NCBI RefSeq assembly: GCF_001514235.1
Contig: NZ_KQ948926.1
Coordinates: forward strand, 158,355-222,354
Source of the DNA: Streptomyces caeruleatus
Lineage (GTDB): Bacteria; Actinomycetota; Actinomycetes; Streptomycetales; Streptomycetaceae
Reading direction: 5' to 3'
DNA: 64,000 nt
Below the pieces are notes generated by a model. It was not told where the DNA came from. It saw only the letters and a program-made list of their open reading frames with translations, and did no database searches. The translations under genes and the position numbers were made by a program. This document shows positions 26,296-34,463 of this stretch, piece by piece (the first letter of the stretch is position 1; every line of letters starts with the position of its first letter).

Positions 26296-27231
26296 ATGAG
26301 CGACACTTCCCCCTACGGCTTCGAGCTTGTGCGGCGTGGGTACGACCGCGCTCAGGTGGACGAACGGATCTCCAAGCTCGTCTCCGACCGTGACAGCGCT
26401 CTCGCCCGCATCACCGCTCTGGAAAAGCGCATCGAGGAGCTCCACCTCGAGACGCAGAACGCCCAGGCTCAGGTAACCGACGCAGAGCCGTCGTACGCCG
26501 GTCTCGGCGCGCGTGTCGAGAAGATCCTCCGCCTCGCCGAGGAAGAGGCCAAGGATCTGCGCGAGGAGGCACGTCGCGCGGCCGAGCAGCACCGCGAGCT
26601 CGCGGAGTCGGCGGCCCAGCAGGTCCGCAACGACGCAGAATCGTTCGCTGCGGAGCGCAAGGCCAAGGCCGAGGACGAAGGCGTCCGGATCGTCGAGAAG
26701 GCCAAGAGCGACGCGTCCCAGCTGCGCTCCGAGGCGCAGAAGGACGCGCAGTCCAAGCGCGAGGAGGCCGACGCCCTCTTCGAGGAGACCCGTGCGAAGG
26801 CCGCGCAGGCCGCCGCCGACTTCGAGACGAACCTCGCCAAGCGCCGCGAGCAGTCGGAGCGCGACCTGGCGTCCCGTCAGCAGAAGGCGGAGAAGCGTCT
26901 CGCGGAGATCGAGCACCGCGCGGAGCAGCTGCGGCTGGAGGCGGAGAAGCTGCGCACCGACGCCGAGCGCCGGGCCCGCCAGACGGTGGAGACCGCCCAG
27001 CGTCAGGCCGAGGACATCGTGGCGGACGCCAATGCCAAGGCCGACCGCATCCGTTCGGAATCCGAGCGCGAGCTCGCGGCGCTCACCAACCGCCGCGACA
27101 GCATCAACGCTCAGCTGACGAACGTCCGCGAGATGCTGGCGACGCTCACGGGCGCCGCGGTGGCCGCCGCCGGCACCCCGGCCGAGGACGAGCCGATCAC
27201 CCGTGGGGTTCCCGCCCAGCAGACCCGGTAA
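26296..27231 (+). CDS. filP: FilP, intermediate-filament-like coiled-coil protein
   Basis: Protein of 311 residues. The N-terminus PYGFELVRRGYDRAQVDERI resembles the DivIVA-type head. It is followed by continuous coiled coil (about 20-285) with AEEEAKDLREEARR and REEADALFEETRAK-type repeats, and a short Ala/Pro-rich tail. FilP forms cytoskeletal networks behind the hyphal tip, gives hyphae rigidity and interacts with DivIVA and Scy. The ATG at 26296 follows an AGGAA-type site. A strong terminator hairpin follows 29 bp after the stop. It is the smaller relative of Scy. Confidence 0.94.
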   Translation: MSDTSPYGFELVRRGYDRAQVDERISKLVSDRDSALARITALEKRIEELHLETQNAQAQVTDAEPSYAGLGARVEKILRLAEEEAKDLREEARRAAEQHRELAESAAQQVRNDAESFAAERKAKAEDEGVRIVEKAKSDASQLRSEAQKDAQSKREEADALFEETRAKAAQAAADFETNLAKRREQSERDLASRQQKAEKRLAEIEHRAEQLRLEAEKLRTDAERRARQTVETAQRQAEDIVADANAKADRIRSESERELAALTNRRDSINAQLTNVREMLATLTGAAVAAAGTPAEDEPITRGVPAQQTR

Positions 27232-27260
27232 CGATCCGGCGCACGTCTGCTGAATTTTGG

Positions 27261-27296
27261 CAAAGCCCTCTGCCACTGGGGTGGCAGAGGGCTTTG
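27261..27296 (+). terminator. Terminator after filP
   Basis: Perfect 16-bp arms (27261-27276 and 27281-27296) with a 4-nt loop, followed by a T-rich stretch (TCCCGTTTTA). It separates filP from the downstream ABC transporter genes. Confidence 0.9.
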
Positions 27297-27317
27297 TCCC
27301 GTTTTAGCGTGGGCGGC

Positions 27318-28295
27318 ATGATCGAGCTCGAGGGGCTGACCAAGCGGTACGGCGAGAAGGTGGCGGTCAACAACCTCACCTTCACCGTCAGACCGGGCAT
27401 CGTCACCGGTTTTCTCGGCCCCAACGGCGCCGGGAAGTCCACGACGATGCGGATGATCCTCGGCCTCGACCATCCGACCGCCGGTCAGGTCCGTATCGAC
27501 GGCAAGCGCTACGACCAGCTCAAGGACCCGCTCACCTATATCGGCGCGCTGCTGGAGGCCAAGGCCTGGCACGGCGGGCGCAGTGCGTTCAACCATCTGC
27601 TGTGTCTCGCGCAGAGCAACGGCATCGCGACGAGGCGGGTGCGCGAGGTGCTGGAGACGGTCGGGCTGACGGCGGTCGCGAAGAAGAAGACCAAGGGCTT
27701 CTCGATGGGCATGGGCCAGCGGCTCGGCATCGCGGGCGCGCTGCTCGGCGATCCACGGATCCTGATGTTCGACGAGCCGGTCAACGGGCTCGACCCCGAG
27801 GGCATCCACTGGATCCGGAACCTGATGAAATCGCTGGCCGCGCAGGGGCGGACGGTGTTCGTCTCCTCCCATCTGATGAGCGAGATGGCCCTGACCGCCG
27901 ACCACCTGGTGGTCATCGGACAGGGGCGGCTGCTCGCAGACACGTCCATGGCCGACTTCATCGAGCGGAACTCTCGGTCGTACGTCCGGATCCGCACCCC
28001 GCAGCGGGAGCTTCTGCTGGACGTCCTGCACACGACCGGGATCACGGCGGTGGAGGCCGGGGACGAGGCGCTGGAGGTGGACGGCAGCAAGGCCGAGCAG
28101 ATCGGTGAGCTGGCGGCGCGGCACGGTGTGGTGCTGCACGAACTGAGCCCGCAGCAGGCCTCGCTGGAGGAGGCGTTCATGCAGCTGACGGCGGAGTCGG
28201 TGGAGTACCACGCGCACGCCGACGCCCTGCCCAGCGAACAGCAGGAGCTGCGGCGACAGCAACAGCAGTGGGGCAGCGAATGGAGGAGGAGCTGA
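27318..28295 (+). CDS. ABC transporter ATP-binding protein (first pair)
   Basis: Protein of 325 residues. The Walker A motif is GPNGAGKSTT, a signature-like segment reads SMGMGQRLGIA, and Walker B is ILMFDEPVNGLD with the H-loop in FVSSHLMSEM. A C-terminal extension of about 90 residues includes LLLDVLHTTGITAVEAGDEA. This type pairs with an ABC-2 permease; the closest relatives I know act in export or drug resistance. The ATG at 27318 gives MIELEGLTKRYGEK. The permease gene starts 3 bp after the stop. The protein is a clear paralogue of the ATPase at 29224-30483. Confidence 0.92.
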   Translation: MIELEGLTKRYGEKVAVNNLTFTVRPGIVTGFLGPNGAGKSTTMRMILGLDHPTAGQVRIDGKRYDQLKDPLTYIGALLEAKAWHGGRSAFNHLLCLAQSNGIATRRVREVLETVGLTAVAKKKTKGFSMGMGQRLGIAGALLGDPRILMFDEPVNGLDPEGIHWIRNLMKSLAAQGRTVFVSSHLMSEMALTADHLVVIGQGRLLADTSMADFIERNSRSYVRIRTPQRELLLDVLHTTGITAVEAGDEALEVDGSKAEQIGELAARHGVVLHELSPQQASLEEAFMQLTAESVEYHAHADALPSEQQELRRQQQQWGSEWRRS

Positions 28296-28297
28296 GC

Positions 28298-29068
28298 ATG
28301 GCAGCCACCCAGGTCGTCCGCTCCGAATGGACCAAGATCCGGTCCGTGGCCTCCACCGTGTGGACGCTGTCCCTCGCCGTGGTGGTCACCATCGCCCTCG
28401 GGATGCTGATCTCGGCCCTGTCGAACAACGAGTTCGACAACATGAGCGAACGGGACAGGCTCTCCTTCGACCCGACGTTCATCAGCTTCGCCGGGATGAG
28501 CCTCGGTCAGCTCGCGCTGATCGTATTCGGGGTGCTCGTCGTCTCGAACGAGTACAGCACCGGCATGATCCGCACCTCCCTGGCCGCCGTGCCGCGGCGC
28601 GGGACGTTCCTGGCCAGCAAGATCGCGGTGGCGACCGGCCTCGCGCTCGTCGTCGGCCTGGCCACCAGCTTCGTCACCTTCTTCCTGGGGCAGGCGATGC
28701 TCGGCGACCACCGGGCGGAGATCGGCGACCCCGGGGTGCTGCGGGCGGTGATCGGCGGCGGGCTCTACATGACCCTCATCGCGATGTTCTCGATGGGCGT
28801 CGCCGCGATGCTGCGCTCGCCGATGCTGTCGCTGGGCATCCTGATGCCGTTCTTCTTCCTGGTCTCCAACATCCTCGGCAACGTCTCGGCGACCGAGAAG
28901 ATCGGCCGTTATCTGCCCGACCAGGCCGGCAGCCGGATCATGCAGGTGGTCACCCCGATCGACGACGACAAGCCGTACGGCCCGTGGGGCGGCCTCGGGA
29001 TCATGGTGCTGTGGGTGATCGCGGCGCTCCTCGGGGGTTACCTCACGCTCAAGAAGCGGGACGCCTAG
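28298..29068 (+). CDS. ABC-2 type transporter permease (first pair)
   Basis: Protein of 256 residues with about six membrane spans. It begins VVRSEWTKIRSVASTVWTL, a conserved cytoplasmic start in Streptomyces ABC-2 permeases, and contains SNEYSTGMIRTSLAAVPRR, the coupling-helix region. It is translated behind its ATPase with GGAGGAGG in the overlap. The substrate is unknown. The location directly behind filP is conserved as far as I recall, but no functional link to polarity is shown. Confidence 0.9.
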   Translation: MAATQVVRSEWTKIRSVASTVWTLSLAVVVTIALGMLISALSNNEFDNMSERDRLSFDPTFISFAGMSLGQLALIVFGVLVVSNEYSTGMIRTSLAAVPRRGTFLASKIAVATGLALVVGLATSFVTFFLGQAMLGDHRAEIGDPGVLRAVIGGGLYMTLIAMFSMGVAAMLRSPMLSLGILMPFFFLVSNILGNVSATEKIGRYLPDQAGSRIMQVVTPIDDDKPYGPWGGLGIMVLWVIAALLGGYLTLKKRDA

Positions 29069-29133
29069 CGGGGCCTGGGGACAGGGGCGCGGGGCCGCTG
29101 GAGAGCCGTCGGCGCGCGAAGTTTTACTTGCCC

Positions 29134-29160
29134 TTGAGTGGAACCGTCAGCGCCTAGGTA
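29134..29160 (+). promoter_or_regulatory. Possible promoter of second ABC pair
   Basis: TTGAGT (29134-29139) and TAGGTA (29155-29160) with a 15-bp spacer, 64 bp upstream of the start at 29224. This is a consensus-like pair in the only gap between the two transporter operons. Confidence 0.3.
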
Positions 29161-29223
29161 TCCTCCTAACCCTTACGGGGGGCGTGTGCCCCGCTGTCCT
29201 GATCCTTTCGATGGGTGCGGAGC

Positions 29224-30483
29224 ATGATCGAAGCAGTCGGCCTGACCAAGCGCTACGGCGACAAGACCGCTGTGTACAACTTGTCCTTCCAGGTGCGGCC
29301 CGGTTCCGTCACCGGCTTCCTGGGCCCCAACGGCTCGGGCAAGTCGACGACGATGCGGATGATCCTCGGCCTGGACAACCCGACGGCCGGGCGCGTCACG
29401 ATCGGCGGCTATCCGTACCGCAAGCTGCCCAACGCCCCCCGCCAGGTCGGCGCCCTGCTGGACGCCAAGGCCGTGCACGGCGGCCGGGCCGCCCGCAACC
29501 ACCTGCTGTCCCTCGCCCAGCTGTCCGGCATCCCGGCCCGGCGCGTGGACGAGGTACTGGGCGTGGTCGGCCTCCAGGACGTGGCCGGCAGGCGCTCCAA
29601 GGGCTTCTCGCTCGGCATGGGCCAGCGGCTCGGCATCGCCGCCGCGCTGCTCGGCGACCCGCAGGTGCTGCTGTTCGACGAGCCGGTCAACGGCCTCGAC
29701 CCCGAGGGCATCCTCTGGGTGCGCAATCTGATGAAGTCGCTGGCGGCCGAGGGCCGTACCGTCTTCGTCTCCTCGCACCTCATGAGCGAGATGGCGCTGA
29801 CCGCCGACCACCTGATCGTGATCGGGCGCGGCCAACTGCTCGCCGACATGAGCGTCAAGGACTTCATCGCGGCCAACTCGGCGGGCTTCGCCCGGGTCCG
29901 TACGCCCGACACCGAGCCGCAGCTGCGCGAGAAGCTGTCCGCGGCGCTGACCGAGGCGGGCGGCCATGTGCTGCCCGAGCAGGACGGCGCGCTGCGGGTG
30001 ACCGGGCTGCCGCTGCCCCGCATCAGCGACCTCGCGCACGACACGGACGTACGGCTGTGGGAGCTGTCGCCGCACCAGGCCTCGCTGGAGGAGGCGTACA
30101 TGCGGATGACGCAGGGCGCGGTCGACTACCGCTCGACGGTCGACCAGAAGGCAGGGCTCCAGCAGCAGCTGCCGCCGGGCGCGCAGCCGCCGATGCCGGT
30201 GCCGGGGCAGGGCCAGCCCGGCTGGTACGCCCCGCCGCCGCCCCAGCAGGGCGGGCAGCCGTTCACCGCGCCGCAGGGTCAGCCGGGGCCGTACGGCGGC
30301 CCTGGCGCCCCCGTCGCGGCGCCGGGGGCGGATGCGCCCAACCCGTACGCCCAGCAGGCGCCCCAGGCGCCCCAGGCACCGGCTCAGCCCCCTGCCGCGC
30401 CGCCGCAGGCCCCGGCCCAGCCGCCCGCCGCGCCCGCCCCTGCTGCCCCTGCCGCCCTGACCAAGCCCGAGGACGCCCGATGA
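29224..30483 (+). CDS. ABC transporter ATP-binding protein with Pro/Gln-rich tail (second pair)
   Basis: Protein of 419 residues. The ATPase core (about 1-220) has Walker A GPNGSGKSTT, signature-like SLGMGQRLGIA and Walker B VLLFDEPVNGLD. It closely resembles the ATPase at 27318. After the core comes a regulatory-like region, then a tail of about 110 residues made of Pro, Gln, Gly and Ala (PPPPQQGGQPF, APQAPQAPAQPP). Its partner permease also has a Pro-rich N-terminus, so the tails may contact each other or other proteins. The stop overlaps the permease start (ATGA). Confidence 0.92.
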   Translation: MIEAVGLTKRYGDKTAVYNLSFQVRPGSVTGFLGPNGSGKSTTMRMILGLDNPTAGRVTIGGYPYRKLPNAPRQVGALLDAKAVHGGRAARNHLLSLAQLSGIPARRVDEVLGVVGLQDVAGRRSKGFSLGMGQRLGIAAALLGDPQVLLFDEPVNGLDPEGILWVRNLMKSLAAEGRTVFVSSHLMSEMALTADHLIVIGRGQLLADMSVKDFIAANSAGFARVRTPDTEPQLREKLSAALTEAGGHVLPEQDGALRVTGLPLPRISDLAHDTDVRLWELSPHQASLEEAYMRMTQGAVDYRSTVDQKAGLQQQLPPGAQPPMPVPGQGQPGWYAPPPPQQGGQPFTAPQGQPGPYGGPGAPVAAPGADAPNPYAQQAPQAPQAPAQPPAAPPQAPAQPPAAPAPAAPAALTKPEDAR

Positions 30484-31349
30484 GCACGCCCCAGCCCCCG
30501 ATGCCGCAGACCGCCGCACCGAACTGGCAGGCGGCGCCCGGCTCCTCGTACCCCTCCTACACCTCGCCGATCCCCGTCGTGCGCACGCATCTCGGGCACG
30601 CGCTCGCCTCGGAGTGGACGAAGATCCGGTCGGTGCGCTCGACGATGTGGACGCTCGGCGTCTTCGTGCTGCTCGTCGTCGGCATCGGCCTGTCCGTCGC
30701 CGCGCTGATCGCCGGCAACGCCTCGGAAGGCAGCCTGAGCAAGGAGAACCCGCTGTCGTTCGGGTTCTTCGGGCTGCTGCTCGGCAGCATGTGCATCATC
30801 ACGCTCGGCGTGCTGACCACCGCCTCGGAGTACGGCACCGGCATGATCCGGACCACGGTGACCGCGTGCCCGTCCCGCGGCCGGGTGCTGGTGGCGAAGT
30901 CGATCGTGTTCTTCGCGGTCGCGTTCGTGGTGACGCTGGGCTCGGCCCTGCTCGTCGCCCTCGCCGACGTGTCCATGCTGGACGCGCGGGAGCCCAGCGG
31001 CCAGGAGTGGCTGAAGGGCACGCTCGGCATCTCGCTCTACATGGCGCTGCTCGGCCTGCTCTCGCTCGTCGTCGGCTCGATCATCCGGCACTCGGCGGGC
31101 GCGATCACCATCATGATCGGTGTGCTGCTGGCCCCGCTGGTCATCGCGCTGTTCATGTTCTCGGAGTCGCTGCAGGACCTGCAGCAGGCCCTGTTCGAGT
31201 ACTCCATCCCGAACCAGCTCAGCGTCTTCTACTCCCAGTCCCTCAGCAATTCCGGCCCGTCGGGCTGGGACCCCCTGTGGATCATGCTCGGCGTCACCGC
31301 GGCCGCCTTCGCCGGCGCCTACGCCCTCCTGGAGAAGCGCGACGTCTGA
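30480..31349 (+). CDS. ABC-2 type transporter permease (second pair)
   Basis: Protein of 289 residues. A Pro/Ala-rich cytoplasmic N-terminus of about 30 residues precedes LASEWTKIRSVRSTMWTLGV and about six membrane spans. The segment ASEYGTGMIRTTVTACPSRG matches the equivalent region of the permease at 28298, so the two transporters arose by duplication. Start and stop overlap the ATPase gene in ATGA. The substrate is unknown. Confidence 0.9.
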   Translation: MSTPQPPMPQTAAPNWQAAPGSSYPSYTSPIPVVRTHLGHALASEWTKIRSVRSTMWTLGVFVLLVVGIGLSVAALIAGNASEGSLSKENPLSFGFFGLLLGSMCIITLGVLTTASEYGTGMIRTTVTACPSRGRVLVAKSIVFFAVAFVVTLGSALLVALADVSMLDAREPSGQEWLKGTLGISLYMALLGLLSLVVGSIIRHSAGAITIMIGVLLAPLVIALFMFSESLQDLQQALFEYSIPNQLSVFYSQSLSNSGPSGWDPLWIMLGVTAAAFAGAYALLEKRDV

Positions 31350-31356
31350 CCCGCCC

Positions 31357-31689
31357 CTAGAACTTCGGCGCGTTACGGGACCGCTGCACCCGCGTGGTGC
31401 GGCGGTCCTTCGCGTTCCAGCAGGCCTTGTGCCAGTGGCGGCGGTCGTCGACGCCCGCGTGGGCCGGCCAGGCGACGACGTGGGGGACGCCGTCCGGGAT
31501 CAGTTGGTCGCAGCCGGGGCAGCGGTACGCCTTGCCCTGGGCGCTCGCGCCCGCCACATGCCGTACGTTCCACTCCTCGTCCTGCCAGCTCTCCGTGGAC
31601 TGCCAGCCGCCGTAGCGGCCGGAGCGATCGTCCTCGGCGCTGTTTCCGGACGAGCCGACTCCCTTGGGTCGGTTGCGACGCGGGGACAC
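31357..31689 (-). CDS. Small Cys/His-rich protein, function unknown
   Basis: Protein of 110 residues. The N-terminal third is polar and probably disordered (PRRNRPKGVGSSGN, EDDRSGRYGGWQS). The C-terminal part has CPGC, then HVVAWP, then HWHKACW, a CxxC...HxxxC arrangement that suggests a treble-clef or zinc-ribbon fold. The GTG at 31689 has GAGG with good spacing and is preferred over the GTG at 31701. It is convergent with the ABC permease, 7 bp apart. I recognise it as a conserved Streptomyces hypothetical only. Confidence 0.75.
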   Translation of the reverse strand: MSPRRNRPKGVGSSGNSAEDDRSGRYGGWQSTESWQDEEWNVRHVAGASAQGKAYRCPGCDQLIPDGVPHVVAWPAHAGVDDRRHWHKACWNAKDRRTTRVQRSRNAPKF

Positions 31690-31912
31690 GGAACACCTCA
31701 CGGGGCTATACAGGATGCAGGGGCCATGTCCAGCCTACGCGGCGCGGACAGGGGTAGCCGTACGGCACCAACCCCCACAAGTCCCCCATGCCGACGATCG
31801 ATTCTGCAGACAATCCGCAAATCTCTTCGTCAAGCCGTGTCCTCGGCACGTGTCAGACGGTTATGCCGGGTGGGGGAGCTCCGCGTCGGAGCCAAGGAAG
31901 CAGGAAAAGGCA

Positions 31913-32941
31913 ATGCACGTAGGTAGTTTCGTGTTGGCGGCCCGGTTCCCGGGACAGGGCGAGGGGGAGGCGCTGCACCGCGCGGTCCGCTCCGCCGAGG
32001 TCGCCGAGGAAGCGGGGCTCGACACCGCCTGGGTGGCCGAGCACCACTTCGTGCCGTACGGCACCTGTCCGTCCGCGATCACCCTGGCCGCCCTGCTGCT
32101 CGGCCGCACCCGCCGGCTGAGGGTCGGCACGGCGGTCAGCGTGCTGCCCACCGCCCACCCGGTGGCCCTCGGCGAGCAGGCCGCGCTGCTGCACATCACC
32201 TCCGGCGGGCGCTTCTCGCTGGGCGTGGGACGCGGCGGGCCGTGGGTCGACCTGGAGGTGTTCGGCTCGGGTCTCAAGGCGTACGAGGAGGGGTTCCCGG
32301 AATCACTCGACCTGCTGCTGCGCTGGCTGCGCGAGCCCTCGGTCGCGTCCGCCGGCGAGCAGTTCGACTTCCGCGAGGTCCCCGTCGTCCCCCGGCCGTC
32401 GGAGTGCCTCACGGACGCCGAGGGCCCGGAGGTCGTCGTCGCGTGCACGTCGCCGAAGAGCGTACGGCTGGCGGCCGAGCGCGGGCTGCCGATGCTGCTC
32501 GGCATGCACGTGGGCGACGAGGAGAAGGCCGAGATGGTCGCCCTGTGGCGGGAGCACGCCCGCGCGGCCGGGCGACCGGCCGACGAGATCCGGGGCGCGG
32601 CCCATGTGTCGGCCGGCGTCTGCCAGATCGCGGACCGGCGCACGGACGCGGTGGAGACGCTGACGAAGGCGATGCCGGGCTGGCTGCGGCAGGGCCTGGA
32701 GGCCCATGTCACGGTGGACGGCCGCCATCGCGCGATGCGCGACCCGCTGGCGTACACCGAACTGCTCTGCGGACTGCACCCGGTGGGCACCCCGCGCCTC
32801 GCCGCCGACCGCCTGGCGGCGACCAGCGAGCGGACCGGCATCTCCCGTTTCGCCCTGCTCGTCGAGGGCTCGGGCGACCTGGCGGCGACCGAGGAGAACG
32901 TCCGTCGACTGGGCGCCGAAGTGCTCCCGCACCTCGGCTGA
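31913..32941 (+). CDS. LLM-class flavin-dependent oxidoreductase
   Basis: Protein of 342 residues of the luciferase-like mono-oxygenase fold. Landmarks are the N-terminal strand MHVGSFVLAARFPG, AGLDTAWVAEHHF, RLRVGTAVSVLPTAHPVALGEQ and the FMN/F420 phosphate-binding region GGRFSLGVGRGG. The substrate cannot be told. AAGGAAGCAGGAAAAGG precedes the ATG. It stands alone between unrelated genes on the opposite strand. Confidence 0.88.
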   Translation: MHVGSFVLAARFPGQGEGEALHRAVRSAEVAEEAGLDTAWVAEHHFVPYGTCPSAITLAALLLGRTRRLRVGTAVSVLPTAHPVALGEQAALLHITSGGRFSLGVGRGGPWVDLEVFGSGLKAYEEGFPESLDLLLRWLREPSVASAGEQFDFREVPVVPRPSECLTDAEGPEVVVACTSPKSVRLAAERGLPMLLGMHVGDEEKAEMVALWREHARAAGRPADEIRGAAHVSAGVCQIADRRTDAVETLTKAMPGWLRQGLEAHVTVDGRHRAMRDPLAYTELLCGLHPVGTPRLAADRLAATSERTGISRFALLVEGSGDLAATEENVRRLGAEVLPHLG

Positions 32942-33033
32942 AAGGCCCTGTCCCACCGTGCCGCCAGGGGGCTTGCCGCCCAGTACTGATTGCACCTCCC
33001 GCGTACGGAGCGGCAAGCAAGCGGCTTACTGCG

Positions 33034-33426
33034 TCAGCAGTCCCTGAATTCCGGAGACTGGTTCAGCAGCTGGCTGCGCACCGAGGTGAAGCGGGCAAGC
33101 GACTCGTCGACCGAGCCGTCGAGCGGGAACACCGCCACCCGGTGGCAGTTCTGGAAGGCCAGTCGCACCCCGAAGTGCCGCTGCAGCGCGCCGCGTATCG
33201 CGTCACTCGCAAGCGCACGCAGCAACTGGCCACGTGCCTGCTCGTCCGGCGGCGGCGTCTGGTTGTCGGCGAACGAGCCGCCGTCGACCTTCAGCTGGGC
33301 CACCAGGGAGCTGATCATCTCCCACGCATAGGGCAGGGAGGTCCGGACGCAGTCGACGAATTCTGCTTCATCGACCTCGCCTCGCTCGGCCTGTTCGAGT
33401 AGGGCCGGTGAGACGTCGAGCGACAT
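33034..33426 (-). CDS. SCO5389 family protein
   Basis: Protein of 130 residues, soluble and mostly helical, starting MSLDVSPALLEQAERGEVDE. It contains the conserved AWEMISSLVAQLKVDG and FADNQTPPPDEQARGQLLRA segments and the ending QSPEFRDC. It matches the actinobacterial family named after SCO5389, of unknown function. GGAG precedes the ATG. It is divergent from nucS, with a 265-bp gap in which I see no further gene. Confidence 0.83.
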   Translation of the reverse strand: MSLDVSPALLEQAERGEVDEAEFVDCVRTSLPYAWEMISSLVAQLKVDGGSFADNQTPPPDEQARGQLLRALASDAIRGALQRHFGVRLAFQNCHRVAVFPLDGSVDESLARFTSVRSQLLNQSPEFRDC

Positions 33427-33691
33427 GGGTTCTCCTCTCGGACCCCCACAACAGCGGGGGTTACCTGACAGATAGGGGAGTTCGCGATACCGAACACTCT
33501 GCGTATACGCGTCGCGACCTCCCGTTTAATACGGTAGGCAACAGACGGTGACGGCACCAGGAGAATGCGTACATGGGCGGTCCTCGTTAGGCGCACAATC
33601 GGCCAGAAATGAACAGGGGCAGTCCGGGGTCATACGGACTACCCCAGGGCGAATCGCGTCGACACCGGCCCGTCGAGTAGCGTTGCGGACC

Positions 33692-34363
33692 ATGCGTCTC
33701 GTCATTGCCCGATGCTCCGTCGACTACGCGGGCCGGCTCACCGCCCACCTGCCCTCGGCGCCCCGTCTGATCCTGGTCAAGGCGGACGGAAGCGTCTCGA
33801 TCCACGCGGACGACCGGGCCTACAAGCCCCTGAACTGGATGTCGCCGCCGTGCACCCTGAAGGAGGGTGACGGCGAGCAGAAGGACATCTGGACCGTCAC
33901 CAACAAGGGGGGCGAGAAGCTCATCATCACGATGGAGGAGATCCTCCACGACTCCTCGCACGAACTCGGCGTGGACCCCGGCCTGATCAAGGACGGCGTG
34001 GAAGCGCACCTCCAGGAACTCCTCGCCGACCGCATCGAGACCCTCGGCGAGGGCTACACGCTCATCCGCCGCGAGTACATGACGGCCATCGGCCCCGTCG
34101 ACATCCTGTGCCGGGACGCCGACGGCCAGACCGTCGCGGTCGAGATCAAGCGGCGCGGCGAGATCGACGGCGTGGAGCAGCTGACGCGCTATCTGGATCT
34201 GCTGAACCGGGATCCCCATCTCGCCCCGGTCCGCGGGATCTTCGCGGCCCAGGAGATCAAGCCGCAGGCCCGCGTCCTCGCGACGGACCGCGGGATCGGC
34301 TGCCAGGTGCTGGACTACGACGCCATGCGCGGCATCGAGGACGACAAGCTGCGGCTGTTCTGA
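33692..34363 (+). CDS. nucS: Mismatch-specific endonuclease NucS/EndoMS
   Basis: Protein of 223 residues. The N-terminal beta-rich dimerisation domain starts [20 protein letters not shown]. The C-terminal nuclease domain shows the catalytic Asp137 (GPVDILC) and Glu151-x-Lys153 (VEIKRRG). The C-terminus DDKLRLF fits the sliding-clamp-binding motif of this family. NucS cuts both strands at mismatches and provides mismatch repair in Actinobacteria, which lack MutS/MutL. It ends at a bidirectional terminator facing the large P-loop gene. Confidence 0.95.
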   Translation: MRLVIARCSVDYAGRLTAHLPSAPRLILVKADGSVSIHADDRAYKPLNWMSPPCTLKEGDGEQKDIWTVTNKGGEKLIITMEEILHDSSHELGVDPGLIKDGVEAHLQELLADRIETLGEGYTLIRREYMTAIGPVDILCRDADGQTVAVEIKRRGEIDGVEQLTRYLDLLNRDPHLAPVRGIFAAQEIKPQARVLATDRGIGCQVLDYDAMRGIEDDKLRLF

Positions 34364-34392
34364 CGCGCGGCTGTCGGCGGTTCTACGACGGT

Positions 34393-34424
34393 GAGGGCCG
34401 GGTCCGCCAACGGACCCGGCCCTC
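34393..34424. terminator. Bidirectional terminator after nucS
   Basis: Perfect 14-bp arms (34393-34406 and 34411-34424) with loop CCAA, followed on the plus strand by TTGTCTTTC. It lies between two convergent genes. Confidence 0.88.
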
Positions 34425-34463
34425 TTGTCTTTCGTGCTTGTCCTGAAGCGGGCCTCAGGTGTG

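Noticed and set aside
29184..31349. Fusion of second ABC ATPase and permease in one frame
   Set aside because: The ATPase is coded in another frame (29224-30483). The long frame is only open by chance over it and becomes real at the permease start 30480.
33564..33611. Fifteen-codon frame after AGGAGA upstream of nucS
   Set aside because: The Shine-Dalgarno-like sequence touches the ATG (no spacer), and nothing else supports it.
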